Positions 37,563-46,673 of a DNA stretch of 56,489 nucleotides are shown here, piece by piece (within the stretch, counting starts at the first letter, position 1; the number at the start of each line of letters is the position of its first letter). A model generated the notes under the pieces. The model made no database searches. It worked only from the letters and a program-made list of their open reading frames with translations, and was not told the origin of the DNA. This DNA is from Myxococcales bacterium (GTDB taxonomy: Bacteria > Myxococcota > UBA4151), in the NCBI GenBank assembly GCA_002722845.1, contig PBND01000066.1, positions 1-56,489 of the forward strand. The letters run 5' to 3'. The translations under genes and the position numbers were made by a program.

Positions 37563-39830
37563 CTAGTTCACGCAGATATGCAGTTGATCATAGTCTCCGC
37601 ACATGCGGCCACCGCGAATCGTCTCGATGCTTTGCTGCCCGCACCAACCGCCGTTCCATTTGCAGTTGCAGCCCCCCACGCTGATCGCCACATCGTGATG
37701 GTAGCTGAACCGGTTCCGATCCCCTTCGGTAATGCAAGGATCCACCTTATTCCACTCATCCCGAGTCGGCATCCTGAGCCCGCCAGGACAGCCCCAGTTG
37801 GCATTGCCACTTTTCCAACCCAAGCGCTGACAACGAACTTCATTGCGGCAATTACCGTCACAACCGTCACCAGCCTCCTGGTTGCCATCATCGCACTCTT
37901 CGGCCCCGCCATGGAGGAAGCCATCGCCGCACGTGTTCCCCTGGCAATTGGCGAGACAGGCATCTCCATTGTCACCATTGCCGTCATCGCATTCCTCAAA
38001 GCCCTCTTCGCCAGCTTCTAGATCGACCCGAGTGACCCCATCGCCACAGCTGGCTGCCAAACAGCTGTTGAGGCAGTCGTCTTCGTTGTCCTGATTGCCA
38101 TCATCACAAGCCTCGAAGCCCGCTTCTGCCTCACCTAAATCCAAGCGGGTGATCCCATCGCCGCAGTGGGCAACCACACAAGTGTCCGTGCAGGCATCAT
38201 GGGCGATCTCATTGCCATCGTCGCAGGATTCTTCACCGGCCCACACCACGCCATCCCCACAGCTGGCCCGAACGCAATGACTCAGGCAATCGTCCGTATC
38301 GACGGCGTTGCCATCGTCGCAGGCCTCAAATTGCTCATGCTCCGGCGGCAGATCGCCCCGAGTGACCCCATCGCCACAACGGGCGTCGTGGCAGTTATCC
38401 AGGCAGCCATCCGTGTTGACCCCATTGCCATCGTCGCAGGCTTCGAAACCCGGGTCCCCAGGCGCAAGCCCCACCCGAACAATGCCATCACCGCAGCGAG
38501 CCCAAAGACAGGCATTGGTACAGGCGTCATCGTTAACGTCATTGCCATCCTCACAGGCTTCATAGCCCGCCGCCTGGGGGTCGAGATCCTGACGAACGAT
38601 CCCATCACCGCAGCGGGCTCGCTCACAGCCATTGGTACAGGCATCGAGGTTGCTTCGATTGCCGTCATCACAGGCTTCGATGGGCGCCTGAATGATGCCG
38701 TCGCCGCAACGGGCGAGCTCGCAATTGGACAAGCAACCATCGGCATCATCGGCATTGCCATCATCGCAGGCCTCTTCGCCCCGCTGAACGATCCCATCGC
38801 CACAGCGGGCCGGCCGACAGCCGTTCGTGCAGGCATCCTGATCGTCACCATTCCCATCATCGCAGCCTTCGCCAGCTTCCAGGCGACCGTTCCCGCAGCG
38901 CTCACTCAAACAACTCGCCCCACAGCCATCACCCTCTTCCCGGCCGCCGTCATCGCACTCCTCGTAGCTGGCATCTTCCGGAGCCAAGTCTCGCCGTAAA
39001 ATACCATCGCCGCAGCGGGCTTCTAGGCAGCCGTTGGTACACGCATCTTGATCGTTGCCATTGCCGTCGTCACAGGCTTCCTCGCCCAAGTAGACCCGAC
39101 CATCACCGCAGCGGGCCGGGGCACAGTTGCTGAGGCAGGCATCGTCGTCCGCCTCATTCCCATCGTCACATCGTTCGCCCTCTTGGACCACCCCATCGCC
39201 ACAGGTGGCCGGCTGACACTGGGCGCAGGCATCGGTGGGATCCTCATTGCCATCGTCGCAGCCCTCACCGGGACCCACAACGCCATCGCCGCAGACGTGA
39301 AGTTGGCAGTTCGTCCGGCAGGCATCGTCGTCGATGTCGTTGCCGTCATCACAGGCCTCGTGACCGGCCATCCCCTCGCTCAGGTCCAACCGAATGACAC
39401 CGTCGCCGCAGCGGGCCGGCACGCACCCGGTGCGACAAGCATCGGCATCCTCGGCGTTACCATCATCGCATTGCTCGTAGCCATCATCCCCCTCGGTGCG
39501 ATCCAAACGGATCACACCGTCGCCGCAACGGGCCAACACACAGGTCGAGAGGCAGGCATCGCTGTCCTCGGCATTGCCATCGTCGCACTCCTCAGCGCCC
39601 TCCTCGCCCATGGCCAAATCCACTCGAGTGACCGCATCACCACAGAGGGCCACCTCGCAGGCCTTTGTGCACTCATCGGCGTTGTCCTCATTGCCGTCAT
39701 CGCACTGCTCGCCCTGCTCGATCTTTCCATTACCGCAGCTGGCCTCGGTCTCCCGCACCACCACCTGCTCACCGGCACACGCGCTCAAAAGCACAACCAG
39801 GCTCAATATCGAGAACAGACATCGGTCCAT
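37563..39830 (-). CDS. lipoprotein with 18 tandem CDDGN cysteine-rich (DUF4215-type) repeats
   Basis: 755 residues. Signal peptide with lipobox LSAC (SILSLVVLLSAC), GGAGGTGG before the ATG. Residues ~33-667 are 18 tandem copies of a ~33-40-residue unit. Each unit has CxDG(N) followed by D-x-C-x3-C and ends in RCGDG; the motif is typical of Myxococcota surface proteins. Unit 8 is diverged (CDDGGREEGDGC), unit 12 has CEDGN, and unit 5 has a shortened cysteine spacing. The repeats bind no known ligand, but the acidic CDDGN loops suggest calcium. The last ~88 residues (GWKSGNANWGCPGGLRMPTR) form a separate Cys-rich, lectin-like or FGE-like domain I do not recognise. Relative of the gene at 53817. 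Confidence 0.9.
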   Translation of the reverse strand: MDRCLFSILSLVVLLSACAGEQVVVRETEASCGNGKIEQGEQCDDGNEDNADECTKACEVALCGDAVTRVDLAMGEEGAEECDDGNAEDSDACLSTCVLARCGDGVIRLDRTEGDDGYEQCDDGNAEDADACRTGCVPARCGDGVIRLDLSEGMAGHEACDDGNDIDDDACRTNCQLHVCGDGVVGPGEGCDDGNEDPTDACAQCQPATCGDGVVQEGERCDDGNEADDDACLSNCAPARCGDGRVYLGEEACDDGNGNDQDACTNGCLEARCGDGILRRDLAPEDASYEECDDGGREEGDGCGASCLSERCGNGRLEAGEGCDDGNGDDQDACTNGCRPARCGDGIVQRGEEACDDGNADDADGCLSNCELARCGDGIIQAPIEACDDGNRSNLDACTNGCERARCGDGIVRQDLDPQAAGYEACEDGNDVNDDACTNACLWARCGDGIVRVGLAPGDPGFEACDDGNGVNTDGCLDNCHDARCGDGVTRGDLPPEHEQFEACDDGNAVDTDDCLSHCVRASCGDGVVWAGEESCDDGNEIAHDACTDTCVVAHCGDGITRLDLGEAEAGFEACDDGNQDNEDDCLNSCLAASCGDGVTRVDLEAGEEGFEECDDGNGDNGDACLANCQGNTCGDGFLHGGAEECDDGNQEAGDGCDGNCRNEVRCQRLGWKSGNANWGCPGGLRMPTRDEWNKVDPCITEGDRNRFSYHHDVAISVGGCNCKWNGGWCGQQSIETIRGGRMCGDYDQLHICVN
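37830..39734 (-). repeat. tandem CDDGN-repeat array (18 units)
   Basis: Coding repeats of roughly 95-120 bases, each encoding C-D-D-G-N...C...C...C-G-D-G. Units share protein motif and partial DNA identity (recurring GATGGCAATGCC-like cores) but drift enough not to be recent duplications. This explains the long open antisense frames at 38166-38999 and 39048-39845. Confidence 0.88.
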
Positions 39831-39910
39831 CGACCACCTCCGTGAGCCTACAGCCTAGTTGATCCTTGCCGGCCACGCCAAGCCTCTGTCTCGGCAGAAG
39901 CTAGACCGAC

Positions 39911-41752
39911 TTAAACCGCAACCGCTTCCTTACGCCGTTGTGCGGCGACCATCTTGGCAAAATGCCCCTCTGGGTCGGCGAGCAAGGCCGCTGGGCTCCC
40001 CTCTTCAATGATCCGACCGTCCGCCAGGACGATGATCCGGTCGGCCGTCTCGACGGTCGACAAGCGGTGGGCGACCACCAGGCTCGTTCGGCCCACGAGG
40101 ACTTTCTCCGTGGCCTCCTGAAGAAAGCGCTCGGTCTCCTGATCAATACTGGCGGTGGCCTCATCGAGAAGCAGAATCTCCGGGTCCCGATAGAGGGCTC
40201 GAGCCATGGCGACCAACTGCCGTTCGCCCGCGCTCAGGTTCGTCCCTCCGTCGAGAATCTCGGATTCGGAGTCACCGGCCTCGCCCTCCTCTTGGGCCCG
40301 GCGAATCAGGCGCCGACGAACCGCTTCGAGGCTACAGATTTCGAAGGCATACTCGATGCGAGCAGGATCCGGATCCGCCGCATTCATGGTGACGTTCTCT
40401 TCCAAGGAACCCGCGAACAGATAGGTGTCTTGCTGCACCACGCCCAGGCGGCGCCGGAAGGAGGCGATGGCGACCTTGGATAGGTCCTGACCATCCACAA
40501 GGACACGGCCAGCCTGAGGCCGACGAAAACGGCACAGCAAGGCCAGTAAGGTTGTCTTTCCACTACCCGTGCGGCCAACGATCGCAATGCGCTCGCCCTG
40601 CTGGATCTGCAGATCGATGCCTTGGAGGACCGGCTCATCGGGCAGATAGTGGAACTCAACCCCATCGAAGGTCATGGACGCGATGGGCGCGGTCAACTCC
40701 ACGGCATCGGGTGTATCGGCGGCCTCCTCCGTGGTGTCGAGAAGACCAAAAACCCGATCTGCGGCGGCAAAGGCAGCCTGTAGAAGGGCGTATTTTGCCC
40801 CCAGGTCCCGCAGGGGTTGAAAGAAGCGCTGCATGTACTCGGTGAAAGCGATGAGCAATCCCAAGGTCACCACCGCTTCCGGTCCACTGATCTGCCCGGC
40901 GCCGTGCCAGAGGATGAGCGCCGTCGACAGGGTTCCGGCCGCCTCGATCACCGCATAGAGGGTGACATCGTAACGGATGGTTTTGAAGGCGGCTTCTCGA
41001 TACTCCGCATTGGCCCGGTCGTAACGCTTACCAATGGCACCTTCAGCACCGAAGAGTTGGACCTTCGAAAGCCCATTCAAGGCTTCCTGGAAGTAGGCGT
41101 TCATGGCCGAACTCCGTCGACGCAGGGCCCCGTAGGTATTGTGGGCATAACGCTGAAAGATCAGGAGGGTCACGATGACCGGGGGCACCACAAGCATGGC
41201 CCAGCCCGCCAGAGACGCATCGAGGTAGAAGAGCCAAGCCGACATGGTGACCAGCATGATCAAGTCGGCCACCATCCCGACGGCACCGAAGGCAAAGACC
41301 TCGGACAAGGCCTCGATGTCATTGGTCAAACGGGCCATCAGACGACCCACAGGCTCCCGGTCGAAGACGCCCATTTCCAAGCGAGTCACCTTCTTGAACC
41401 CGGCGCCGCGCAAATCGAGGAGCGTGTTTTGACCGAAGCGCTGCATGAGTAACTGCTGCAGAACCAAACAGCAGCCGCAAAAGAGAACCAAGCCAATACC
41501 GAGGAGGGCCAGATCAGTCACGCCGACGAGTCGTTCACCGACGGGACCTTCAGCTTGCATGTAGCGATCGATGGCTGCGCCGATGATCCACGGCTCGGCG
41601 ACCACCGCGGCCGTAATCGGCAAGTACAGGGACAGGGCGGCAAAAAATTGCAGCTTGTGGGGCCTCATAAAGGCCCAAAGCCGCTTCGCTAGCGTCCAAT
41701 CACTGGCGTCACTCAGACGCTCTGCTCGGTGCTCGTGATCGGCCAAGCTCAC
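39911..41752 (-). CDS. ABC exporter half-transporter with canonical ATP site
   Basis: 613 residues from GTG at 41752, which overlaps the partner's TGA as GTGA. Six membrane helices lie in the first ~340 residues (LQFFAALSLYLPITAAVVAE onward). The NBD has Walker A VGRTGSGKTTL, signature LSAGERQ, Walker B ILLLDEATASID with catalytic Glu, and the H-loop VAHRLSTV. It belongs to the ABCB/MsbA/MdlB type. Its partner at 41749-43461 has a degenerate Walker B, so the pair should be a heterodimer with one consensus and one degenerate site, as in LmrCD or TM287/288. The lipid-kinase gene upstream suggests a lipid or hydrophobic cargo. Last gene of the minus-strand operon. Confidence 0.93.
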   Translation of the reverse strand: MSLADHEHRAERLSDASDWTLAKRLWAFMRPHKLQFFAALSLYLPITAAVVAEPWIIGAAIDRYMQAEGPVGERLVGVTDLALLGIGLVLFCGCCLVLQQLLMQRFGQNTLLDLRGAGFKKVTRLEMGVFDREPVGRLMARLTNDIEALSEVFAFGAVGMVADLIMLVTMSAWLFYLDASLAGWAMLVVPPVIVTLLIFQRYAHNTYGALRRRSSAMNAYFQEALNGLSKVQLFGAEGAIGKRYDRANAEYREAAFKTIRYDVTLYAVIEAAGTLSTALILWHGAGQISGPEAVVTLGLLIAFTEYMQRFFQPLRDLGAKYALLQAAFAAADRVFGLLDTTEEAADTPDAVELTAPIASMTFDGVEFHYLPDEPVLQGIDLQIQQGERIAIVGRTGSGKTTLLALLCRFRRPQAGRVLVDGQDLSKVAIASFRRRLGVVQQDTYLFAGSLEENVTMNAADPDPARIEYAFEICSLEAVRRRLIRRAQEEGEAGDSESEILDGGTNLSAGERQLVAMARALYRDPEILLLDEATASIDQETERFLQEATEKVLVGRTSLVVAHRLSTVETADRIIVLADGRIIEEGSPAALLADPEGHFAKMVAAQRRKEAVAV

Positions 41753-43461
41753 GCAGCATCCTCCTTCTCCCGTCGCCAGAGACGTCCGTAGAGTCCGGCT
41801 TGGGTCAGCAGGTCATCGTGTCGCCCCCGCTGAACGATGCGGCCCTCATCCATCACAATGATTTCATCGGCTTCGACCACCGCCGACAGTCGGGTAGAGA
41901 TGACGATGGTGGTGATGCCATCACGGGCCTCTCGGAGATGGCGAAGAATGCGGCGCTCCGTGTGGATGTCGACGGCACTGAGGCAATCGTCTAAGACCAA
42001 AATCTTGCCGCCGTGGAGCAGGGCCCTAGCGATCGCTGTCCTTTGCCGCTGCCCCCCAGAGAGGGTCACCCCACGCTCGCCGACCTCGGTATCGTAGCCC
42101 TTGGCGAAGGTCAGGATGTCGTCATGAATCTCCGCCGTTTGGGTTGCCGCGAGCAGGGTCTCATCGTCCACATCAGGTGCACCCATGCGCAGGTTATTGG
42201 CCAGCGTATCCGTGAGCAGGAAAATCTCCTGGGGCACCACACTCACCTGGCGGCGCAAAGCCTCAAGGGGCCAATCGGCGACGGGCTTTCCGTCCACAAG
42301 GACGGTGCCATCCGGTGGCTCCTCCAGCCGTGAGATCAGTCGCCCAAGGGTCGACTTGCCACTGGCAACACGACCCACGACCCCGAGAATGCGTCCCGGC
42401 CCCAAATCGATATCGATGTCTTCGAGAGCAAGCCGCTCATCCCCCGGATAGGCGAAGGACAGGTTCTTCACCTCCAGGTGGCCTCGGCATTCGGCCGGCG
42501 CAGTCACCTCAGGCCGATCCTGAATCTGCGGTTCAAAGTCGAAGAGTTCCTGCAGTCGCTTCCAACTGGTTCGGGCCCGGGCAAAGATTGCGATGATCCA
42601 GCCCATGGAAATCGTCGGTTGGGCCAAGAGGTGAAGGTAGGCGGCAAAAGCGACAAATGTTGCGAGGTCGATCTCCTCTTGAACCACCGCTCGACCACCA
42701 ACAAGCAGGGTCACCATGGCGCCGATCGACGGCAAGACAAACATCAGGGGGAAGAGGATGGCCCGCACCTTGGCCAAGGACCAGTTTGCCGCAAAGATTT
42801 CTTGGTTTCTATCATCGAAGCGCCCCGTCACTGGGCCTTCCTCACCATGGGCACGGATGAGCGCAATCCCACTGATCGTGCCTTGTAAGTACGCGGTGAG
42901 ATCGGCATTCGCCTCCATGGAACGGCGGAATCGAACCATGAGCATTCGAGCCACCCGGCCCAACAAGAGGACCAAGACGATGTAGGGCAAAATGGCGAGA
43001 AGCGTGAGTCGCCAGCTAATGAGCAGGCATGCCGTCAAGCCACCCACGTAACTAAAAATGGTGTTCATGACGCCCAGGATGCCCGGCCCTAAAAGCAGCC
43101 TTACTTGATTCAAATCCTGGGTCGCCCGACTCATCACGTCACCGATCGGGTGATGACCAAAGAAACTCCGACTTTGGCGCATCATATGGCTAAAGAGTTT
43201 GCCGCGGATTCGGTACTCAACCCGCCGGGCCGGATCAAAAAGCGTCACTCGGCTCCCGACCCGGAGGAAGCCTTTCAAGACCGCCAGGCCAATCAACAAA
43301 AGAATCCAAGGGCCCACCGTGCTCGGGTCCAACTCCAGGCTGAGAATGATCTGCTTGAGCGTCCACGGTATCGACAGGGCCGCCCCCGTGGTCAGCAGTA
43401 GAAGCATCCCACCGGCGAGATAAGCCCGCCATTCATCCTTGAGGTACTGAGTGAGGTTCAT
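41749..43461 (-). CDS. ABC exporter half-transporter with degenerate Walker B
   Basis: 570 residues. The membrane domain (YLAGGMLLLLTTGAALSIP onward) has six helices. The NBD has Walker A VGRVASGKSTL, Q-loop VVPQEIFLLTD, and signature LSGGQRQRTAIARALL. Walker B reads ILVLDDCLSAVD, where the catalytic Glu after the aspartate is Asp; the switch His is replaced (VISTRLSAV). These changes are those of the degenerate site in heterodimeric exporters. ATG overlaps the upstream lipid-kinase stop (ATGA) and the stop overlaps the downstream GTG. Acts with the 39911 gene product. Confidence 0.93.
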   Translation of the reverse strand: MNLTQYLKDEWRAYLAGGMLLLLTTGAALSIPWTLKQIILSLELDPSTVGPWILLLIGLAVLKGFLRVGSRVTLFDPARRVEYRIRGKLFSHMMRQSRSFFGHHPIGDVMSRATQDLNQVRLLLGPGILGVMNTIFSYVGGLTACLLISWRLTLLAILPYIVLVLLLGRVARMLMVRFRRSMEANADLTAYLQGTISGIALIRAHGEEGPVTGRFDDRNQEIFAANWSLAKVRAILFPLMFVLPSIGAMVTLLVGGRAVVQEEIDLATFVAFAAYLHLLAQPTISMGWIIAIFARARTSWKRLQELFDFEPQIQDRPEVTAPAECRGHLEVKNLSFAYPGDERLALEDIDIDLGPGRILGVVGRVASGKSTLGRLISRLEEPPDGTVLVDGKPVADWPLEALRRQVSVVPQEIFLLTDTLANNLRMGAPDVDDETLLAATQTAEIHDDILTFAKGYDTEVGERGVTLSGGQRQRTAIARALLHGGKILVLDDCLSAVDIHTERRILRHLREARDGITTIVISTRLSAVVEADEIIVMDEGRIVQRGRHDDLLTQAGLYGRLWRREKEDAA

Positions 43462-44339
43462 GGAAGCTCACTCACAACAAGACGGCCATGAATCGGTCCC
43501 CGTGTGATCGTAATGGGCAGCGTGGGCCCGAGTTCGCCATCGTACTCGCCTTTGACCTCACAACCGCCGAGAATCTCGACGCGCTGCCCCCGAGCGTGAA
43601 CGACCCCATCCAGGGCGAGATGACCACCGGTCGGAAGCAAGCGAGTCGCCCAGAGCGCCTTCAACTTGGGCAGGCAGATCGCAACCACGTGCAGGTCATC
43701 GCCGAAGGGATCACCAAATGGTGTCACCATCTTACCACTGCCGAAGTAGCGCCCACAGCCCACGGCACAGATCATGGTGTCGCCGCTGTGAAGGGTCTCC
43801 CCATCCACTCGAACCTCCATGGCCTGGGGCGAAAAGGTCGTAATTCCGTGAAACATCGCCAGATTATAACCAAAGACGCCCACACGCTTAAAGAGTCGTT
43901 CGACGTTATCGACCACATAGCCGGACATGCCCATACTCGCCACGTTGATGAAGGCGGTCTTACCCTCCGGGCTGTCCACCGCCGCCAGGCGCAACGGATG
44001 GGTGATCTCACCACGAATCGCCAACTCTAAACGGGCTTCTAAGCTCGGATCACCGGGCAGTGATCGGTTCAAGTCAGAGCCGGTACCCGCGGGCACCAAA
44101 CCAATTTCCAAGCCAGGGGATTCCCCATCGATGAGGGCCTCGGCAGCGAGATGAAAGGTTCCGTCGCCCCCGGCCAACAGGATCCGCTGATGGCGCAGGC
44201 GCCAGGCCTGGAAAATGGCCTGGGCTTCTTCTCGAGAAGCCGGGCGCTCAACCTCGATCTCCACATCATCAGGAAGGAGATCTTCGATCCTTTGGCGCCC
44301 GCCTCCGGCCTTCGAGTTGATGAGTAAGCCCATGGTCAT
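43458..44339 (-). CDS. diacylglycerol-kinase-like lipid kinase (DAGK catalytic family)
   Basis: 293 residues from ATG at 44339. The open frame extends 23 codons upstream without typical N-terminal sequence, and AGGG precedes this ATG. ATP-binding loop LLAGGDGTFHLAAEA contains the family GGDGT motif. The second conserved segment is IGLVPAGTGSDLNRSL, and the distal EYDGE motif occurs as VKGEYDGELGP. Enzymes of this YegS/DgkB family phosphorylate diacylglycerol or related lipids. The start of the operon: its TGA overlaps the ATG of the first ABC half-transporter, implying that phosphorylated or recycled lipids and the exporter are functionally linked. Confidence 0.92.
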   Translation of the reverse strand: MTMGLLINSKAGGGRQRIEDLLPDDVEIEVERPASREEAQAIFQAWRLRHQRILLAGGDGTFHLAAEALIDGESPGLEIGLVPAGTGSDLNRSLPGDPSLEARLELAIRGEITHPLRLAAVDSPEGKTAFINVASMGMSGYVVDNVERLFKRVGVFGYNLAMFHGITTFSPQAMEVRVDGETLHSGDTMICAVGCGRYFGSGKMVTPFGDPFGDDLHVVAICLPKLKALWATRLLPTGGHLALDGVVHARGQRVEILGGCEVKGEYDGELGPTLPITITRGPIHGRLVVSELP

Positions 44340-44440
44340 GGACGAGCCCTGCCACAGGGTAGGCCAAGGAGCAAAGCGATGCATCCGCCCATTGTACAGA
44401 CAGCCCAAGGAGCGCTATCTATCTCAAGGAGGCTGGAACC

Positions 44441-44740
44441 ATGATGGCAACGGCTGAAGGGCGCTTCTGCCACAGTTGTAGAGGACCTGTGGACTTCGAT
44501 GGACGCCTGGGCTTCCGGGAATCCTGCCAGCACTGCGAAGCAGACCTTCACTGTTGCCTGAACTGTGAACTCTACGACCCCGGCGCCCACAACAGTTGCC
44601 GCGAGCCCGTCACTGAGTACGTGCCCGACAAAGAGAAACGTAACTTTTGCGGCTGGTTCAGCTTTGTCGGTGGGGAGCGAAATGAGGAGGACGAAAAGGC
44701 GGCCGCTTTGTCCAAGTTGGACGCCCTTTTCAAAAAATGA
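44441..44740 (+). CDS. conserved small zinc-ribbon protein
   Basis: 99 residues from ATG at 44441, with AAGGAGG eight bases upstream; a second ATG follows directly. The N-terminal half has paired cysteines C10-x2-C13, C29-x2-C32, C38-C39-x2-C42, C53 and C70 (FCHSCRGPVDFDGRLGF, LHCCLNCELYDPGAHNSC). This can hold two or three zinc ions. The YDPGxxNxCREP segment is typical of a widespread uncharacterised family next to diverse genes. The C-terminal ~30 residues are acidic/helical (EEDEKAAALSKLDALFKK). Cytosolic; no signal. Coupled to the LRR gene by ATGA. Function unknown. Confidence 0.83.
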   Translation: MMATAEGRFCHSCRGPVDFDGRLGFRESCQHCEADLHCCLNCELYDPGAHNSCREPVTEYVPDKEKRNFCGWFSFVGGERNEEDEKAAALSKLDALFKK

Positions 44741-45840
44741 CGCTTCTAGATCTCCTCAAAAGCGATCAGCCCAAAGCGGTTCTCGAAGGCCTGGAGCAAC
44801 TCCAAGCGACGGGGGACGGCAACGACTTCGATCAACTCCTCCATGGGATTCGGTACCAACCGCCAACGGCCCAGGATTTCCTCCTCGCTTTCGCCGGACG
44901 CCTATTACCCAACGATCACTTCACCCCCCCTGAAGGCTGCAGTCGGCAACAGGTCGCCTGCCATGAATTGGCTGTGGTCGGCCTCATTTGTCAGGCCCCC
45001 GATACGAGTATTTTGGGCAATGCCTTCAAACAAGTCATCACCAGTCTAGCCCTCGGGCCTTTCGGTTTCACGGGCCACATCCCCATGGTGGATCAGTTGG
45101 TTCGGTCGCAGAACCAGGACCTGCTTCCAGGCCTCCCCCCTGGCTGGTTGGCGAGACTACCCAACCTGGAGCGACTCGATCTCTCGGGCATGCCCGTCGA
45201 GCGACTGGATTGGTTGGCCGGATGCCAGACCTTAAATTGGTTACGCATTCGGGGGACCCACCATCTCGAACACCTCGGCACGCTTCCCCCCTTGGCCATC
45301 GAGATACTGGACTTGGATGGCTGCCGGTCTCTGAAGGACCTCAGCGGCCTCAAACAACTCCCTGAACTCAAGCACCTCGACCTGGCCGGATGCACCAGCC
45401 TGACCCATATTTCGGGTCTGCGCGAAGCCCCCCATCTGGTCTGGCTCAACCTGAGTCGCTGCGAGCGCCTCGAAAGTCTCGAAGGGATCGAAGAACTGCT
45501 TGGCTTGAAGGAACTGGATGCCGGCGGCTGCCTGTCCCTGGAAGACATCAGCCCCTTAGGGGGACTCAAAGTCCTCGAAGATCTGGACCTGAGCCTGTTG
45601 CCAAAAATATCCCATGTCGATGCCCTTGCAAGCTGTACCGCCCTGAAACGGGTCGTGCTGGCGGGCTGCCAACAGTTGCAGAGCCTTGCGGGGCTTCGCC
45701 ATCAGGAATCCTTGGCCTATTTGGATCTGTCCGAGTGCGGCAGCCTCCAGCCCAGCCCACCCAGTCGGCTCATGGTCAATCGGTCACTGACACCGACCGG
45801 TGTCGCTGTCTTTCAAGAGCGATTAAGGGCCAGCGAGTAA
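44737..45840 (+). CDS. leucine-rich-repeat protein
   Basis: 367 residues, no signal peptide. The N-terminal ~140 residues are helical (LLDLLKSDQPKAVLEGLEQL). Residues ~145-345 hold about nine LRRs of 22-24 residues with the consensus LxxLDLxGCxxLxxLxGL (LKHLDLAGCTSLTHISGL, LVWLNLSRCERLESLEGI). The Cys after Gly in each repeat gives a CC-type (cysteine-containing) LRR ladder. LRR proteins usually serve as protein-binding surfaces. The start overlaps the zinc-ribbon gene's stop. Its last 28 bases overlap the 3' end of rsmI on the other strand. Function unknown. Confidence 0.86.
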   Translation: MTLLDLLKSDQPKAVLEGLEQLQATGDGNDFDQLLHGIRYQPPTAQDFLLAFAGRLLPNDHFTPPEGCSRQQVACHELAVVGLICQAPDTSILGNAFKQVITSLALGPFGFTGHIPMVDQLVRSQNQDLLPGLPPGWLARLPNLERLDLSGMPVERLDWLAGCQTLNWLRIRGTHHLEHLGTLPPLAIEILDLDGCRSLKDLSGLKQLPELKHLDLAGCTSLTHISGLREAPHLVWLNLSRCERLESLEGIEELLGLKELDAGGCLSLEDISPLGGLKVLEDLDLSLLPKISHVDALASCTALKRVVLAGCQQLQSLAGLRHQESLAYLDLSECGSLQPSPPSRLMVNRSLTPTGVAVFQERLRASE

Positions 45841-46673
45841 ATCTGATTTTTCGGCGCCAGCCCCTTGAGCACCTTGCAGATGCTCTTCGGACTCAGTCCT
45901 GCAGCGACGAGGACTTCGACGCGGGCCGCCAAATCATCGGGCTCTGATCCACGACCCTCAACGGGGCCGACCAGCACCACACACTCCCCTTTGAATGGTC
46001 CTCGGGGTGGAGCAGCGCCGCAGCCCCTGTGGTAGTTCTCAAATTGCTTGGTGAGTTCCCGAGCGACAACCAACTCGCAGCTTGGGGCCACCCGCTGGGC
46101 CAGGGCGTCTAGGAGCCCCTCCACCCGTTTTGGAGATTCAAAAAAGATCGTCGTCCAGGGACCGAGGACCTCGTCGAAATATCTGGCGAGGGGGCCCGGC
46201 TTGCGGGGAGGAAAGCCCGCAAAAAGGTGGGGCGTCATGGGTAAACCCGAGCCAAGGAGCGCGAGGCTTGGCGCGGACGGACCGGGCACGACGCTCACGG
46301 GATGACCTGCGCGAATGACGGCCTGAACAAGACCTTCACCGGGGTCGCTGACCAGTGGGAGGCCAGCCTCCGACACCAGACCTAAACGACCTCCGCTGGC
46401 TAAAGCCTCAAGAATCTCCGGCCTCCTTTTCGCCTCGTTGTGGTCGGTGAGCGAGCGCAACTCCAACCGCAACCCGAGCATCGTGAGGAGGGCGCTGGTC
46501 GTGCGCGTATCCTCGCAATAAAGACGATCGAGATGACCGAGCGTCTCGATAACGCGCAGGCTCAGGTCCCCCAGATTCCCCAGCGGCGTGCCGATCAACT
46601 GAAGGCTTCCAGCCGCCGGACCACTCAGCCCCCGATCCAGAATACGCTGAACAGCTGCCTGTGTGTCGCTCAC
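45813..46673 (-). CDS. rsmI: 16S rRNA (cytidine1402-2'-O)-methyltransferase
   Basis: 286 residues from GTG at 46673, which overlaps the upstream TGA (GTGA) and has TGGAGG eight bases before it; an ATG 30 bases earlier would overlap the upstream gene more and lacks an SD. Family motifs: LQLIGTPLGNLGDLSLR, CEDTRTT, LVSEAGLPLVSDPGEGLV, VVPGPSAP, FFESPKR and ARELTKQFE. These match RsmI, which methylates the ribose of C1402 in 16S rRNA using S-adenosylmethionine. The 3' end overlaps the LRR gene on the opposite strand by 28 bases. It follows the RNase HII-YraN fusion in a coupled order that resembles the common rsmI-yraN neighbourhood. Confidence 0.94.
   Translation of the reverse strand: MSDTQAAVQRILDRGLSGPAAGSLQLIGTPLGNLGDLSLRVIETLGHLDRLYCEDTRTTSALLTMLGLRLELRSLTDHNEAKRRPEILEALASGGRLGLVSEAGLPLVSDPGEGLVQAVIRAGHPVSVVPGPSAPSLALLGSGLPMTPHLFAGFPPRKPGPLARYFDEVLGPWTTIFFESPKRVEGLLDALAQRVAPSCELVVARELTKQFENYHRGCGAAPPRGPFKGECVVLVGPVEGRGSEPDDLAARVEVLVAAGLSPKSICKVLKGLAPKNQIYSLALNRS

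Noticed and set aside
37830-39734. CRISPR-like array
   Set aside because: Repeats are coding, vary in length and sequence, and have no conserved direct repeat with unique spacers.
38166-39845. Plus-strand open frames over the CDDGN array (277 and 265 codons)
   Set aside because: Hydrophobic Ile/Ala/Val repeats arise from reading the cysteine repeats backwards; no start signals or known domains.
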